64,000 bases of DNA from contig JAERTJ010000151.1 of NCBI GenBank assembly GCA_016844945.1, forward strand, positions 38,679 through 102,678, given 5' to 3'. This DNA comes from Fidelibacterota bacterium. GTDB lineage: Bacteria; Fidelibacterota; UBA8477; JABMPR01. Every line of letters starts with the position of its first letter. The stretch's first letter is position 1. This document shows, piece by piece, positions 35,662-44,295 of the stretch. The position numbers and the translations under genes were made by a program. The notes under the pieces are model-generated. The model was given only the letters and a program-made list of their open reading frames with translations. It made no database searches and was not told the origin of the DNA.

Positions 35662-37240
35662 TATTTTAGCCAAAATCTTCGTGCTTTCCTTAGCTACCCT
35701 TTTTCTGGCTGGATGTTACAATAACAGCCATGTACGAACACAGCGGGTTCTGGAGCCAGATGATAAAATTATCTCAGGCTTTATGAGTGCTAACCTCCTG
35801 TCGACTGATTCTAATTATGACTCTGAACGTATTCGAACAAGTGGCATTAGCGGTCTGCGTGTGGGGTTATCCTATCTGGGACACCACAATGGTTATGAAC
35901 AGGGTGCCAATGTTGCCTATGGAAACAATCAAAGTCTAATCGTTGGATATGACATCAGAAGTGTCCGACAATCCGAAAAGTATCGACCTTATCGATACGG
36001 ACTTCATTTAGAATTGAACAACATCTTTCCCACAGATGAAAGAGAGTATAATTCTGATGTTCAAGAAGCCTCCGTTATGCTGATAAGACCGTATATGATT
36101 TCAACCACATCCCCTTTTCAAGAATGGTACGTTGGAATTCATGGGATCGCCAGTTTTGGGAATATCGCATCTTCCCAGTATATCAATGTGCCAAACCAGG
36201 GTAGTTATTACAGCTCTGATGTTCAGCTTAAGTACGATTATTCAGTTTCTGCTCTGGGGGCGGGGTTTACACTGGGTTACGAGTCTCAATTCGGAAATTT
36301 AGCAGTACAAACCCAACTTGATCTATCTTTTCTAAGTCAAAAGCACGAAATTACTGATGATGAATATCTTGCATTGGTCATAGAGACCGGTGATGATTGG
36401 GGCATTGAGCCACTGGATCAATTGGGTCCTATCATTTCCCTGGGAATGGCGGTCAACCGCACACCAAAACCAAAACAACCCCAACCCTCGTACTCAACAG
36501 GTTCCATGTCACCTGCCTGGTTACCCGATCAGCCGCCAACACCTCAGCCCAAATATGATCCTTTCACGGGCGAGGAAATTCTACCTGAACCTGAACCCGT
36601 AGTACCCAAATATGATCCGAATACTGGAGAACTTATAACCCCAGTGATACAGCAAAAATTCGATCCCCTCACAGGTCTGGCGATTCCACCCACACCAGCT
36701 GGGAAAGTGTCACCCTACTCATTGCTCACACCCAGGGAGCAGTCTGTTTTGATGGTAAACAGTGTGAAAATTGTATCTCTTAATGGTGTTGGAATGGCTG
36801 CTTCTCTTCTGGACGTTCAGGATACCGGCTTGCTTGTCTTCAGGGAGGCCTTCGGGAAGGCTGTCCAGGAAACCATTCCCTATGAAAAAATTAATACTAT
36901 CCGTTTTGCTGGGGCACGAGGAGGCTTTAAACGGGGTGTCAGTGCGGCGACAACGGGCTGTGGCATAGGTATTGGCGTTCCACTGGCTGTTTCACTCATG
37001 ACGGGCGAAGGTTTCATTTTTGATATCAGTTTAGTGGCATCACCCGTTGTTGGCATTGGATCCTTTTTATATGGATCTCTTAGTCGTGACTCCTATACGA
37101 TGCAGTTTTTTCAAGTACCTGCCAACATGACCGGTCTTGAGTATCGTCGGCAAAACTTGCAACAACTCATACAAATTTATGTGGTTTCTGGTTTTCCAAA
37201 ACATGACATCACCAAACCCACACCTGCTACAAAACCCTGA
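35654..37240 (+). CDS. Lipoprotein with DPxTGE repeats and Gly-rich C-terminal membrane segment
   Basis: 528 residues. The ribosome-binding site GAGG (35641-35644) decides for TTG 35654, giving a signal peptide with lipobox LFLAGC (Cys21); a TTG at 35648 is too close to it. Residues about 25-270 look like an outer-membrane barrel (alternating aromatic strands). Then three repeats, PKYDPFTGEEI, PKYDPNTGELI and QKFDPLTGLAI (about 297-350), form a Pro-rich linker. The C-terminal part carries the beta module shared with the two genes upstream (VKIVSLNGVGMAASLLDV ... IPYEKINTIRF) and two Gly-rich membrane segments. Function unknown. Confidence 0.7.
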   Translation: MNNILAKIFVLSLATLFLAGCYNNSHVRTQRVLEPDDKIISGFMSANLLSTDSNYDSERIRTSGISGLRVGLSYLGHHNGYEQGANVAYGNNQSLIVGYDIRSVRQSEKYRPYRYGLHLELNNIFPTDEREYNSDVQEASVMLIRPYMISTTSPFQEWYVGIHGIASFGNIASSQYINVPNQGSYYSSDVQLKYDYSVSALGAGFTLGYESQFGNLAVQTQLDLSFLSQKHEITDDEYLALVIETGDDWGIEPLDQLGPIISLGMAVNRTPKPKQPQPSYSTGSMSPAWLPDQPPTPQPKYDPFTGEEILPEPEPVVPKYDPNTGELITPVIQQKFDPLTGLAIPPTPAGKVSPYSLLTPREQSVLMVNSVKIVSLNGVGMAASLLDVQDTGLLVFREAFGKAVQETIPYEKINTIRFAGARGGFKRGVSAATTGCGIGIGVPLAVSLMTGEGFIFDISLVASPVVGIGSFLYGSLSRDSYTMQFFQVPANMTGLEYRRQNLQQLIQIYVVSGFPKHDITKPTPATKP

Positions 37241-37258
37241 TTCAGGCTTAAGCTTACT

Positions 37259-37885
37259 TTGCGCATTATCACATTGATTCTATTGCTATCAGTTTCTGTA
37301 TTCAGTACGGAAATGACACCACTTGATTCTGTATACGCTCAGGATTCTCTTGGAATCGGTATGCGAATCATGTTGAAACCCATTCAGTGGTGGCAGCATT
37401 TCAGTTATGGTCAATCCTCAATGAATTGCCAGTTTGAAAAATCTTGCTCAAATTTCATGGCACAGGCTATTCAAGAGAAGGGGGTTGTCAGAGGAGCAGT
37501 GATCGGTACTGATCGCCTGGTAAGATGTAATCCTGCAGCAAAACATTATCACCTCCAATTATCACAGCCCATCATCCAATACGATGGTCGGTTGGTTGAA
37601 CCTTTGGATTGGGAACCAGAACCTGCCCCTGGGAAAAGTCCTTTGCTGGCAGTTTCACTTTCCATTGTCCCCGGTTTGGGTCGCAGCTATGCTGGCCATA
37701 GTGTTGATGGATTGTTCAGTTTTATGATGGTCGCTGGTTTCGCCATGAATACTTATAATAATCATCAGGCAGGGAATTCCATCCTCACTGGAATTAGTGC
37801 AAGTCTCACCACACTTTTCTGGGTTGCTGACATTTATGGCGCCTATCGCACAGCGCGGACTGTTCCTCCTAAAACATCAGGGTGA
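37259..37885 (+). CDS. Exported YidD-domain protein fused to a multi-span C-terminal region
   Basis: 208 residues. Signal peptide MRIITLILLLSVSVFS. Residues about 38-95 match YidD: PIQWWQHFSYG, CQFEKSCSNFMAQAIQEKG, VVRGAVIGTDRLVRCNPA, including both CxF-x3-C cysteines and the RLVRC cysteine. YidD normally is a small cytoplasmic/membrane-associated factor of 70-85 residues that helps insertion by YidC. Here it follows a signal peptide and is fused to about 110 residues with PGLGRSYAGHSVDGLFSFMM and two further hydrophobic helices, a DUF5683/TM2-like pattern. The start TTG 37259 is the only one giving the signal sequence. It ends the envelope cluster begun at 32731. Confidence 0.75.
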   Translation: MRIITLILLLSVSVFSTEMTPLDSVYAQDSLGIGMRIMLKPIQWWQHFSYGQSSMNCQFEKSCSNFMAQAIQEKGVVRGAVIGTDRLVRCNPAAKHYHLQLSQPIIQYDGRLVEPLDWEPEPAPGKSPLLAVSLSIVPGLGRSYAGHSVDGLFSFMMVAGFAMNTYNNHQAGNSILTGISASLTTLFWVADIYGAYRTARTVPPKTSG

Positions 37886-38051
37886 ATTACAACTCCCGAT
37901 GCTTCAACAGGTCAATGCAATTTGGGTTTCTTGAAGATTCAATCTGAATGCAGTATTGAATTGAACACCTCTTTAAAATAGATTAATGCTCTTGAATTGA
38001 TCGATCCGTTCGGTCTCAATACTGCTGAAACAATTCTCGTGAAGGGGAATC

Positions 38052-39314
38052 ATGAAAAAGATTAAAATGACGCATATTCTTGTGTTAACCATCCTCACTA
38101 CTTTCGCAATTAACTCCTGCTCGAGTAATCCCTACATAAAAGACATACCTGAAGAGCAATATGTCATCATGTTATCACTTGATGGTTGCCGCTGGGATTA
38201 TCCACAGATCGCAGAGATGCCTCATCTGGAATCTATCGCACGCAAAGGCGTGAAACTAGAGTCGCTTCAGCCAGTTTTCCCAACAAAAACCTTCCCCAAT
38301 CACTACAGTATGGCAACAGGACTCTATCCTGATAATCATGGGATTGTCCAAAACTCATTTTACGATCCAGACATGGATTCCTATTATAAACTTGGTGATA
38401 GAGCTGCTGTTGAGAATGGCGAATTTTATGGGGGAGAGCCAATCTGGGTTACTGCCCAGAAACAAGGGCTAAAAGCCGCCTCCTACTTCTGGGTTGGAAG
38501 TGAAGCACCTGTCCAGGGAACTTATTCAGAGCGCTGGAAATTATATGACCATGACTTTCCTTATGAGTCCAGAATAGACAGTGTGATTTCATGGCTCAAA
38601 CTCCCCAAAAAGCAGCGCCCACGGCTCATTACCTGGTATATGGACGAACCGGATGGTACGGGTCAAACCTACAGTCCTGATAGCCCGGAGCTGAAAGAAA
38701 AACTTGAATATCTGGATGGTTTAATCGGTGACTTTTTAAATAAAATATCTCAACTTCCTATTGCTGATCAAGTCAACGTCATAATCACCTCAGATCACGG
38801 GATGACCAGAACCTCTGGAGATAAGGTCATCTATTTTGATGATCATATTGAATCTACATGGCTGGATACAGCCCTGGGATGGAATCCAGTCTGGATGCTT
38901 GACCCCAAACCTGGAATGGAAGATTCAGTCTATTCCAGATTTAGTGCCGTTCCTCACCTTCAGGTCTGGAAAAAGGACAGCATCCCAGCACAGCTGAACT
39001 ATGGGGCAAATAAGCGTGTTATGGACATCGTGGTCACTGCAGACAAAGGGTGGAGCATCGGTTGGCGTAAAAATGAAGTGCCATCAGGATATGTTGGGGG
39101 TGCACATGGCTATGACCCCAAATACAAGGATATGCATGCCATTTTTTATGCCCAGGGTCCAGCATTCAAACACGGGTACGTTCACCCCACCGTTGAAAAC
39201 GTGAATATTTATCCCCTTCTGGCTAAAATTTTAAACCTGAAACCAGCTGAAACTGACGGGAAGCTGGAAAATGTCAGTCGCATGCTCAAACCAAAAATGA
39301 TGCGTAAGGACTAG
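38052..39314 (+). CDS. ENPP-type nucleotide pyrophosphatase/phosphodiesterase, lipoprotein
   Basis: 420 residues. Alkaline-phosphatase-superfamily enzyme of the type I phosphodiesterase group that splits nucleotide phosphodiester or pyrophosphate bonds outside the cytoplasm. Lipobox FAINSC (Cys23). Metal ligand Asp44 in LSLDGCRWDY; nucleophile Thr80 in FPTKTFPNHYSMATGLYP; further metal ligands in DEPDGTGQTYSPDS, ITSDHGM and GGAHGYDP near the C-terminus. All are intact, so it should be active with two zinc ions. AAGGGG lies 6 bases before the ATG. First gene of a long plus-strand run. It could scavenge phosphate or nucleotides. Confidence 0.92.
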   Translation: MKKIKMTHILVLTILTTFAINSCSSNPYIKDIPEEQYVIMLSLDGCRWDYPQIAEMPHLESIARKGVKLESLQPVFPTKTFPNHYSMATGLYPDNHGIVQNSFYDPDMDSYYKLGDRAAVENGEFYGGEPIWVTAQKQGLKAASYFWVGSEAPVQGTYSERWKLYDHDFPYESRIDSVISWLKLPKKQRPRLITWYMDEPDGTGQTYSPDSPELKEKLEYLDGLIGDFLNKISQLPIADQVNVIITSDHGMTRTSGDKVIYFDDHIESTWLDTALGWNPVWMLDPKPGMEDSVYSRFSAVPHLQVWKKDSIPAQLNYGANKRVMDIVVTADKGWSIGWRKNEVPSGYVGGAHGYDPKYKDMHAIFYAQGPAFKHGYVHPTVENVNIYPLLAKILNLKPAETDGKLENVSRMLKPKMMRKD

Positions 39315-39315
39315 G

Positions 39316-39414
39316 ATGTTTGACCTGCTTTTCCCTGGTGGACTCTATATTCTTGCAGGTGTTACGGTCCTACTTCTGACATTTTACCGCTGGATTAACA
39401 AATCAGATCGATGA
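39316..39414 (+). CDS. 32-residue single-span membrane protein
   Basis: ATG at 39316 preceded by AAGGACTAGG, one base after the ENPP stop. It encodes 32 residues: MFDLLFPGG, a hydrophobic span LYILAGVTVLLLTFYRW and a basic tail INKSDR. The stop overlaps the next start (ATGA, 39411-39414). Position in a coupled junction, a good ribosome-binding site and the clean span favour a real gene. Orientation by positive-inside would put the C-terminus in the cytoplasm. Function unknown. Confidence 0.6.
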   Translation: MFDLLFPGGLYILAGVTVLLLTFYRWINKSDR

Positions 39415-41609
39415 GGGCTAGAAATACACGTGTATTGTCCACTGGCCTGGGTCTATTCATCATCCTTTTCAGCCTGAATTCCTGTTATAAGTTATCAGAA
39501 CTTCATCTACGTGAATACCTGCGACCTATAAAAGTCTTCCTGAACAAAGAACGCACGTACTGGACAGATAAAATTGAATACCGGGGTTCCACCGGCACAG
39601 AAATCGTATATTACAAAAATGGTCGACCCGCTCTGGAGAGACTTTTTGATGAAAACGGTTTCCTGCGAACCATTACTTACCTGGGAAGAGATGGTGCGCC
39701 CATGCGCATGGATTCTCTTGTATATGCAGGGGAAGAACTCATCGGTGCTTATTATTTTACTGAACCTGAGCACAAACTTGTTATGCGCTTCCTCAATTAT
39801 CAGCAACAGGGACAACTGAGTCAACGCTCCTGGTTTGAAGACAAATCACAGCTTCTAAGCCGGGAATTTTTTCTGTTTGACCGTCATGGCTCCAGGCGAA
39901 TGCGAATGATTTTTGACGGAAATGATTCACTCTTGTATTCAGAATTATTCAAAAGTGGAACCGATGCACTTGAACTGAAAAACACCTATTCAGTTTCAGG
40001 TGATCTTGTGAGCCAGGTCAGGTATGAACCAAATCAACCGACCTATCAATATGATTTCGATACGCATGGTGTGGTGAAAAGACTCTCCCAACTCTACGAT
40101 GATGGAAATTTATTTTGGAGTAGTGATCTTATCTACAATCGGGATGGCACCCTGGCGAGGAGCAACTTTAGTGTCAATAATCGCTTTCTTTTTTCCCACC
40201 TGGGCGATATTGAACTGGTTCAACAATCCCTGAGGTCATGGAAACATCCTGCCTCCCCCAGTCAGATTGAAAAAATCATTCGATACAATCATCGTGATCC
40301 CTTTGTTTCCGAATCCCATTTAGAATCATCTGGTCTGACTCAAATTGAGTATCGTTTACCTCGTAGCGGTGCGGTCTTCCGGCGCAATCTGGTCAATAGT
40401 GATGGGCAAACTGTCTCCGATACACTCTATACGGGTCGCGGTGACTTGCAGCCTGTTTCTGTAAGAAATTTTGGCGATGATGCCCTCATTGACAATGAGG
40501 TGACCTATGATCTGGAGGGACGAGAAAAGTGGCTGCATACCTGGTACAGAGATGACAACAAGCGTGTGATTCGTGAAGAGCTTACTGCACTTCCAGATAC
40601 TTTCTCAGCAGCCATCACCCGCTTCTATGATGCTCTGGGTCAACCTGCTTTTACTGAAAGATTCGCTGCGCCAGATTCCTTTGAAGGAACCTGGGTTTTC
40701 TATCATGGTGGGGGTGTCAAGAAGACGCTATTTTACAATCACCTCAGTGAGTTAACTGAATCCTGGTTAACTCGACCAGGGGGTGACACAACCAGACATT
40801 CACTCTTTAACAGCATCGATTATTTCAGAATTGAATCAAAATATGGAATGGATGACACCTTAAAGTCTCAGTTGAGGTTTACCAATGATGGTATCTTGTG
40901 TTGGGAGTTGTTCTTTGATAGTGAGGGGAAACTCATCAGAGAAGTGAATCGAAAGAAGGATGGCTCTGTCTATAAGGAAGTCACTTATGATCATGAAACC
41001 CGAGGAATTCAGAGCAGTACTTTTGCCCCCCTCAATCCCAACACCCCCTACACGGGTGAAGAACGTAAGGGAGATCTGATCTCACAAGTTGTTACTCGCT
41101 TGAACGCCGAGGGTCACACGGTTCAAGTCAAATCAGTGGACTCGAATGGAGAGGTTGTTTGGGAAAAACGGCATGCATATCGAGATGGGAAACTCTTGAA
41201 ATCGGCTCAATTAGATCCAGCAGGGAAGCCCATCATCATATCTAGCTATACACATAATGAGCAGGGGCAGGTCCTCACAGAGACGGCAATCAATAAAGCT
41301 GGCGAGGTCGTTCATACAGTGGAAAATCGATACGATGAACTGGATCAGCTCATATGGAAATCCTTTTCCTCAGAAATGACAGCAACCAACAGCTCAAATC
41401 GATACTACTATGATGAGCAGGGTTTGATGTTTCGCAATGAAATAATTGAAGGCACAAGATTCATTGAGGCTGTCGAATATCAATACTATCCTGAATACTA
41501 TTTACGACTGGCAACCCACTATACCACAGACGGAGAAATCCTGAGAAAAGAACTAGAAAATTATTTTGGCGCTGGTGTTTTCGCCGAAAAAAATAATGAG
41601 GAAGATTAA
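39411..41609 (+). CDS. Large lipoprotein with YD/YwqK-like repeats
   Basis: 732 residues. Signal peptide with lipobox FSLNSC (Cys25). The whole mature chain consists of short beta-hairpin repeats with a D-x-x-G-x turn: YKNGRPALERLFDENG, YLGRDGAPMRMDSL, SNGEVVWEKRHAYRDGKL, YTHNEQGQVLTETAINKAGE, YYYDEQGLMFRNEII. They resemble the YwqK/MORN-like and Rhs YD families, which make elongated hydrophobic shells or sheets. No Rhs hyperconserved region or toxin end is present, so I do not call it a toxin. ATGA overlap with the tiny gene upstream. The downstream hydrolase starts 13 bases after it. Confidence 0.75.
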   Translation: MRARNTRVLSTGLGLFIILFSLNSCYKLSELHLREYLRPIKVFLNKERTYWTDKIEYRGSTGTEIVYYKNGRPALERLFDENGFLRTITYLGRDGAPMRMDSLVYAGEELIGAYYFTEPEHKLVMRFLNYQQQGQLSQRSWFEDKSQLLSREFFLFDRHGSRRMRMIFDGNDSLLYSELFKSGTDALELKNTYSVSGDLVSQVRYEPNQPTYQYDFDTHGVVKRLSQLYDDGNLFWSSDLIYNRDGTLARSNFSVNNRFLFSHLGDIELVQQSLRSWKHPASPSQIEKIIRYNHRDPFVSESHLESSGLTQIEYRLPRSGAVFRRNLVNSDGQTVSDTLYTGRGDLQPVSVRNFGDDALIDNEVTYDLEGREKWLHTWYRDDNKRVIREELTALPDTFSAAITRFYDALGQPAFTERFAAPDSFEGTWVFYHGGGVKKTLFYNHLSELTESWLTRPGGDTTRHSLFNSIDYFRIESKYGMDDTLKSQLRFTNDGILCWELFFDSEGKLIREVNRKKDGSVYKEVTYDHETRGIQSSTFAPLNPNTPYTGEERKGDLISQVVTRLNAEGHTVQVKSVDSNGEVVWEKRHAYRDGKLLKSAQLDPAGKPIIISSYTHNEQGQVLTETAINKAGEVVHTVENRYDELDQLIWKSFSSEMTATNSSNRYYYDEQGLMFRNEIIEGTRFIEAVEYQYYPEYYLRLATHYTTDGEILRKELENYFGAGVFAEKNNEED

Positions 41610-41622
41610 AGGAAACATAGTC

Positions 41623-42534
41623 ATGGGAAAAACTATCTACACGGTAATGGGTCTAATCATCATTTTGAGTTTAAGCGCCTGTTCAAGTTTTAAGTCTACC
41701 AGTGAGCCTGATGTACCCCACGAAGTTGGGATTGGCTATTTGAATCTCGAGACGGGAGAAATACTTGCCTACAATGCCCATGCCCTATTTCATGCAGCCA
41801 GCACCATGAAAACGCCTGTCATGTTCCAGCTCTATAAGATGCGGGACGAAGGGGTTATCGACCTGAATAGCAAGATTCGCATCACCAACAGCTTTGCAAG
41901 CATCGTGGATGGCAGCTTTTACAGCCTACCCATTGAATCAGAAAAAGATGAAATCCTGTTTCCACACCTAAACCAAAACCTCAGTTATTATGATGTGATG
42001 GAGAAAATGATTACCCATTCCAGTAATCTGGCAACTAATATTTTAATGGAGCATACCAGCGCAGACTCTATAGGTCTTACCATGCGTGCAATTAAAGCAG
42101 ATGGTGTTTTGGTGATGCGTGGGGTTGAGGATTTAAAAGCTTACGAGCTGGGCTTAAATAATGTGACGACTGCCTATGGCATGATGAAAGTTATGGAAGC
42201 TGTATTTAATTCAGAACTGGTCGCTGATTCATCCAGGCAGGAAATGATAGACATTTTGAAGAAACAACATTATAACTCTATGATCCCTGCAGGGTTGCCT
42301 TCAGATGTAGAAGTTGCCCATAAAACCGGATCCATCACACGGATCGCCCACGATGCTGCCCTGGTGTTTCCTCCTCAGGGTCCACCTTTCGTCCTTGTTA
42401 TTCTCACCCGAGGCTGGGATGACCATGCGGCTGCTCAACGTGTGGGAGCCAGGATCGCTACAAAGGTTTATGAATATCACCAGGGTCTTTTAGAGCGGAC
42501 TGATATCGTCATTCCTGATCTGCTTAAGGACTAG
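41623..42534 (+). CDS. Class A beta-lactamase-like serine hydrolase, lipoprotein
   Basis: 303 residues. Lipobox LSLSAC, Cys20. Serine-lysine pair S60-TM-K63 in AASTMKTPVMF; the SDN element is replaced by SSN in THSSNLATNILM; KTG box in AHKTGSITRIAHD; an acidic ED in RGVEDLKAYELGLNN takes the omega-loop position, though it is not the canonical ExxLN. Such proteins may be beta-lactamases, or D,D-peptidase/esterase-like hydrolases; the altered SDN box argues against a strong beta-lactamase claim. The start at ATG 41623 follows AAAGGA by 9 bases; the longer frame overlaps the upstream gene. Confidence 0.85.
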   Translation: MGKTIYTVMGLIIILSLSACSSFKSTSEPDVPHEVGIGYLNLETGEILAYNAHALFHAASTMKTPVMFQLYKMRDEGVIDLNSKIRITNSFASIVDGSFYSLPIESEKDEILFPHLNQNLSYYDVMEKMITHSSNLATNILMEHTSADSIGLTMRAIKADGVLVMRGVEDLKAYELGLNNVTTAYGMMKVMEAVFNSELVADSSRQEMIDILKKQHYNSMIPAGLPSDVEVAHKTGSITRIAHDAALVFPPQGPPFVLVILTRGWDDHAAAQRVGARIATKVYEYHQGLLERTDIVIPDLLKD

Positions 42535-42633
42535 GTTACATTAAAATACTTCTCTTTTCATTGTTTGATAGCTGTTGAGCATTCATGGAAATCTGAACTG
42601 GCACCATGGGGTGCAAAATGTTATGATACGCCC

Positions 42634-43422
42634 ATGATAAATCTACATGCTTTAGCTGCTGATGCAGCCCGTCAAGCTGGCGACATTCTTCTTAAATATT
42701 ATAAAAACCACTATGAGATTAAGGACAAAAGCTACCATAATCCTGTGACTACTGCAGATCATGAGGCAGATGCATTCTTAAAAATATTTCTCATGGAGGC
42801 TACTCCGGAATTTGGTTGGCTCTCAGAAGAAACGGTGGATTCACCAGATCGACTCGATAAAGAATTTGTGTGGATTGTCGATCCTCTGGATGGCACCAAG
42901 GAGTTCATTGAAGGTGTCCCCCATTTTGTCACTTCTATTGGTCTTGTGCAAAACGGAGTCCCTATTCTTGGGGTCCTGTATAATCCTGTGACAAAAGAGA
43001 TGATTCAAACTGATGATCAAGGTCAGGTACTCTACAACGGGAAACCAGCCAGTCTTTGTCAAATAACTGAATTAAAGAATGTGGGGTGTTTGAATAGCCG
43101 CTCTGAAACCAGGCGCGGTCTATGGAAACCCTGGGCAAATGAGTTTAAAGAACTGGTACCCATTGGGAGTGTCGCCTACAAACTGGGTCTTGTTGCTGCT
43201 GGGCAACAGGATTTTTTTGTGACCTTACGTCCTAAAAATGAATGGGATGTCTGTGCTGGTCACGCTTTATTATTGGCTCTAGGCGGTGGAATGAAAACCA
43301 TCAGAGGTGACGAGATCATCTATAACCAGAAAGACACTGTCATTGTACCTGGTATGACCGGTGGAAATCTTGATTTGGTCGATGCATTTATTGGAAGATA
43401 TACAGCTCGAGAAGGGAAATAA
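42634..43422 (+). CDS. Inositol monophosphatase/CysQ family phosphatase
   Basis: 262 residues. Magnesium-dependent phosphatase fold: GDILLKYYKN, DHEAD, metal ligands Glu65 and Glu66 in LSEET, and Asp83-Pro-Leu-Asp86-Gly-Thr88, then WDVCAGHALLLALGG near residue 202. All metal ligands are intact. FVWIVDPLDGTKEFIEG, with KEF after DGT, is typical of the 3'(2'),5'-bisphosphate nucleotidase CysQ, but inositol-1-phosphate phosphatase cannot be excluded. That is of interest because an inositol-3-phosphate synthase lies 9 kb away. Start at 42634 by comparison with family length; an upstream TTG at 42565 is possible. thyX begins 2 bases after its stop. Confidence 0.88.
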   Translation: MINLHALAADAARQAGDILLKYYKNHYEIKDKSYHNPVTTADHEADAFLKIFLMEATPEFGWLSEETVDSPDRLDKEFVWIVDPLDGTKEFIEGVPHFVTSIGLVQNGVPILGVLYNPVTKEMIQTDDQGQVLYNGKPASLCQITELKNVGCLNSRSETRRGLWKPWANEFKELVPIGSVAYKLGLVAAGQQDFFVTLRPKNEWDVCAGHALLLALGGGMKTIRGDEIIYNQKDTVIVPGMTGGNLDLVDAFIGRYTAREGK

Positions 43423-43423
43423 T

Positions 43424-44125
43424 ATGGGTACTAATTCAGAAAAAATGAAAGCCTTTGATGTTCTGGGAGATGGCGTCAGCTTTGTCCGTCTCATTAACAC
43501 CATGGGTTCTGATGTGGAGATTGTCAACGGAGCCCGTGTATCCTTTGGAAAACGGCGTGAGGAATTGGATGATAAAGACAAAGTTTTGATTCAATACCTG
43601 GCTGATGAGCGACACACTTCCCCCTTTGAACATGTTGCGTTCACCTTCCATATTAAATGTCCTCTATTTGTTACTCGTCAATGGCATCGTCATCGTACCT
43701 GGTCCTATAATGAGATCAGCCGACGTTACACCTCCATGAATCTTGAATTCTATGTCCCTAATGCCTATCGTCAACAAGCGGAAACCAATAGACAGGCCAG
43801 CACAGATGAACTTCTGGCAGAAACCAAAGACGGTCAAAACATTCATGATATGGTAGAGAAACATACCCAGGAATCATTCAATTTTTACGAGTCATTAATT
43901 GATCAGGGTGTTGCCAGAGAACAGGCGCGTATGGTGCTTCCACAAAACATGTATACCGAAATGTACGCTACGGTAAACCTGCACAACCTCATTCATTTTA
44001 TTGAACTCCGTATCCACGCTGGTGCACAATGGGAAATTCAACAGTATGCCCTGAAGCTGCTTGATTTAGCAGAAGAAGCAGCCCCTTATGCAATCAAGGC
44101 AATTCGTAAAGCACGAAACTGGTAG
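43424..44125 (+). CDS. thyX: Flavin-dependent thymidylate synthase
   Basis: 233 residues. Makes dTMP from dUMP with FAD, NADPH and methylene-tetrahydrofolate. The ThyX motif RHRTWSYNEISRRY is at 89-102, the C-terminal helix RIHAGAQWEIQQYA carries the second substrate arginine, and RMVLPQNMYTEMYATV is conserved. Start at ATG 43424 with AAGGGA 6 bases upstream. It lies 2 bases after the phosphatase gene, in the same operon, and is followed by a 47-residue membrane protein and phosphofructokinase. A canonical ThyA is not in the window. Confidence 0.96.
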   Translation: MGTNSEKMKAFDVLGDGVSFVRLINTMGSDVEIVNGARVSFGKRREELDDKDKVLIQYLADERHTSPFEHVAFTFHIKCPLFVTRQWHRHRTWSYNEISRRYTSMNLEFYVPNAYRQQAETNRQASTDELLAETKDGQNIHDMVEKHTQESFNFYESLIDQGVAREQARMVLPQNMYTEMYATVNLHNLIHFIELRIHAGAQWEIQQYALKLLDLAEEAAPYAIKAIRKARNW

Positions 44126-44133
44126 GAGTTAAT

Positions 44134-44277
44134 ATGGAAATTATGGGGTTTGTTTTCGCACTGGCAGCGCTTGCTTTTGCACTCATTGCCAACTCCCGTC
44201 TTAACAAAATTGAAGATAAACTTAAAGAACTTGATGTGCTGGATAAAGATTTTTCATCTGGCGAAAGAATTTCATAA
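44134..44277 (+). CDS. 47-residue membrane/coiled-coil protein
   Basis: ATG 44134 with TAGGAG 6 bases upstream, 8 bases after the thyX stop. It encodes a hydrophobic span (GFVFALAALAFALIAN) followed by a short heptad-like helix (NKIEDKLKELDVLDKDF) and ends 18 bases before pfp. The arrangement, a membrane anchor with a cytoplasmic coiled coil, is common in FCB small proteins beside metabolic genes. I regard it as real because of spacing, ribosome-binding site and composition. Function unknown. Confidence 0.65.
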   Translation: MEIMGFVFALAALAFALIANSRLNKIEDKLKELDVLDKDFSSGERIS

Positions 44278-44295
44278 CAACGGAGAACAAGAAGT

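Noticed and set aside
36540..36710. Gram-positive LPxTG-like sorting motif
   Set aside because: The repeats read DPxTGE inside the chain of a lipoprotein, without the hydrophobic tail and basic end of sortase substrates.
39411..41609. Rhs/polymorphic toxin
   Set aside because: YD-like repeats are present, but there is no hyperconserved Rhs core, no variable toxin tip and no immunity gene downstream.
41623..42534. Antibiotic resistance gene
   Set aside because: The SDN box and omega loop deviate from class A beta-lactamases, so resistance cannot be inferred.
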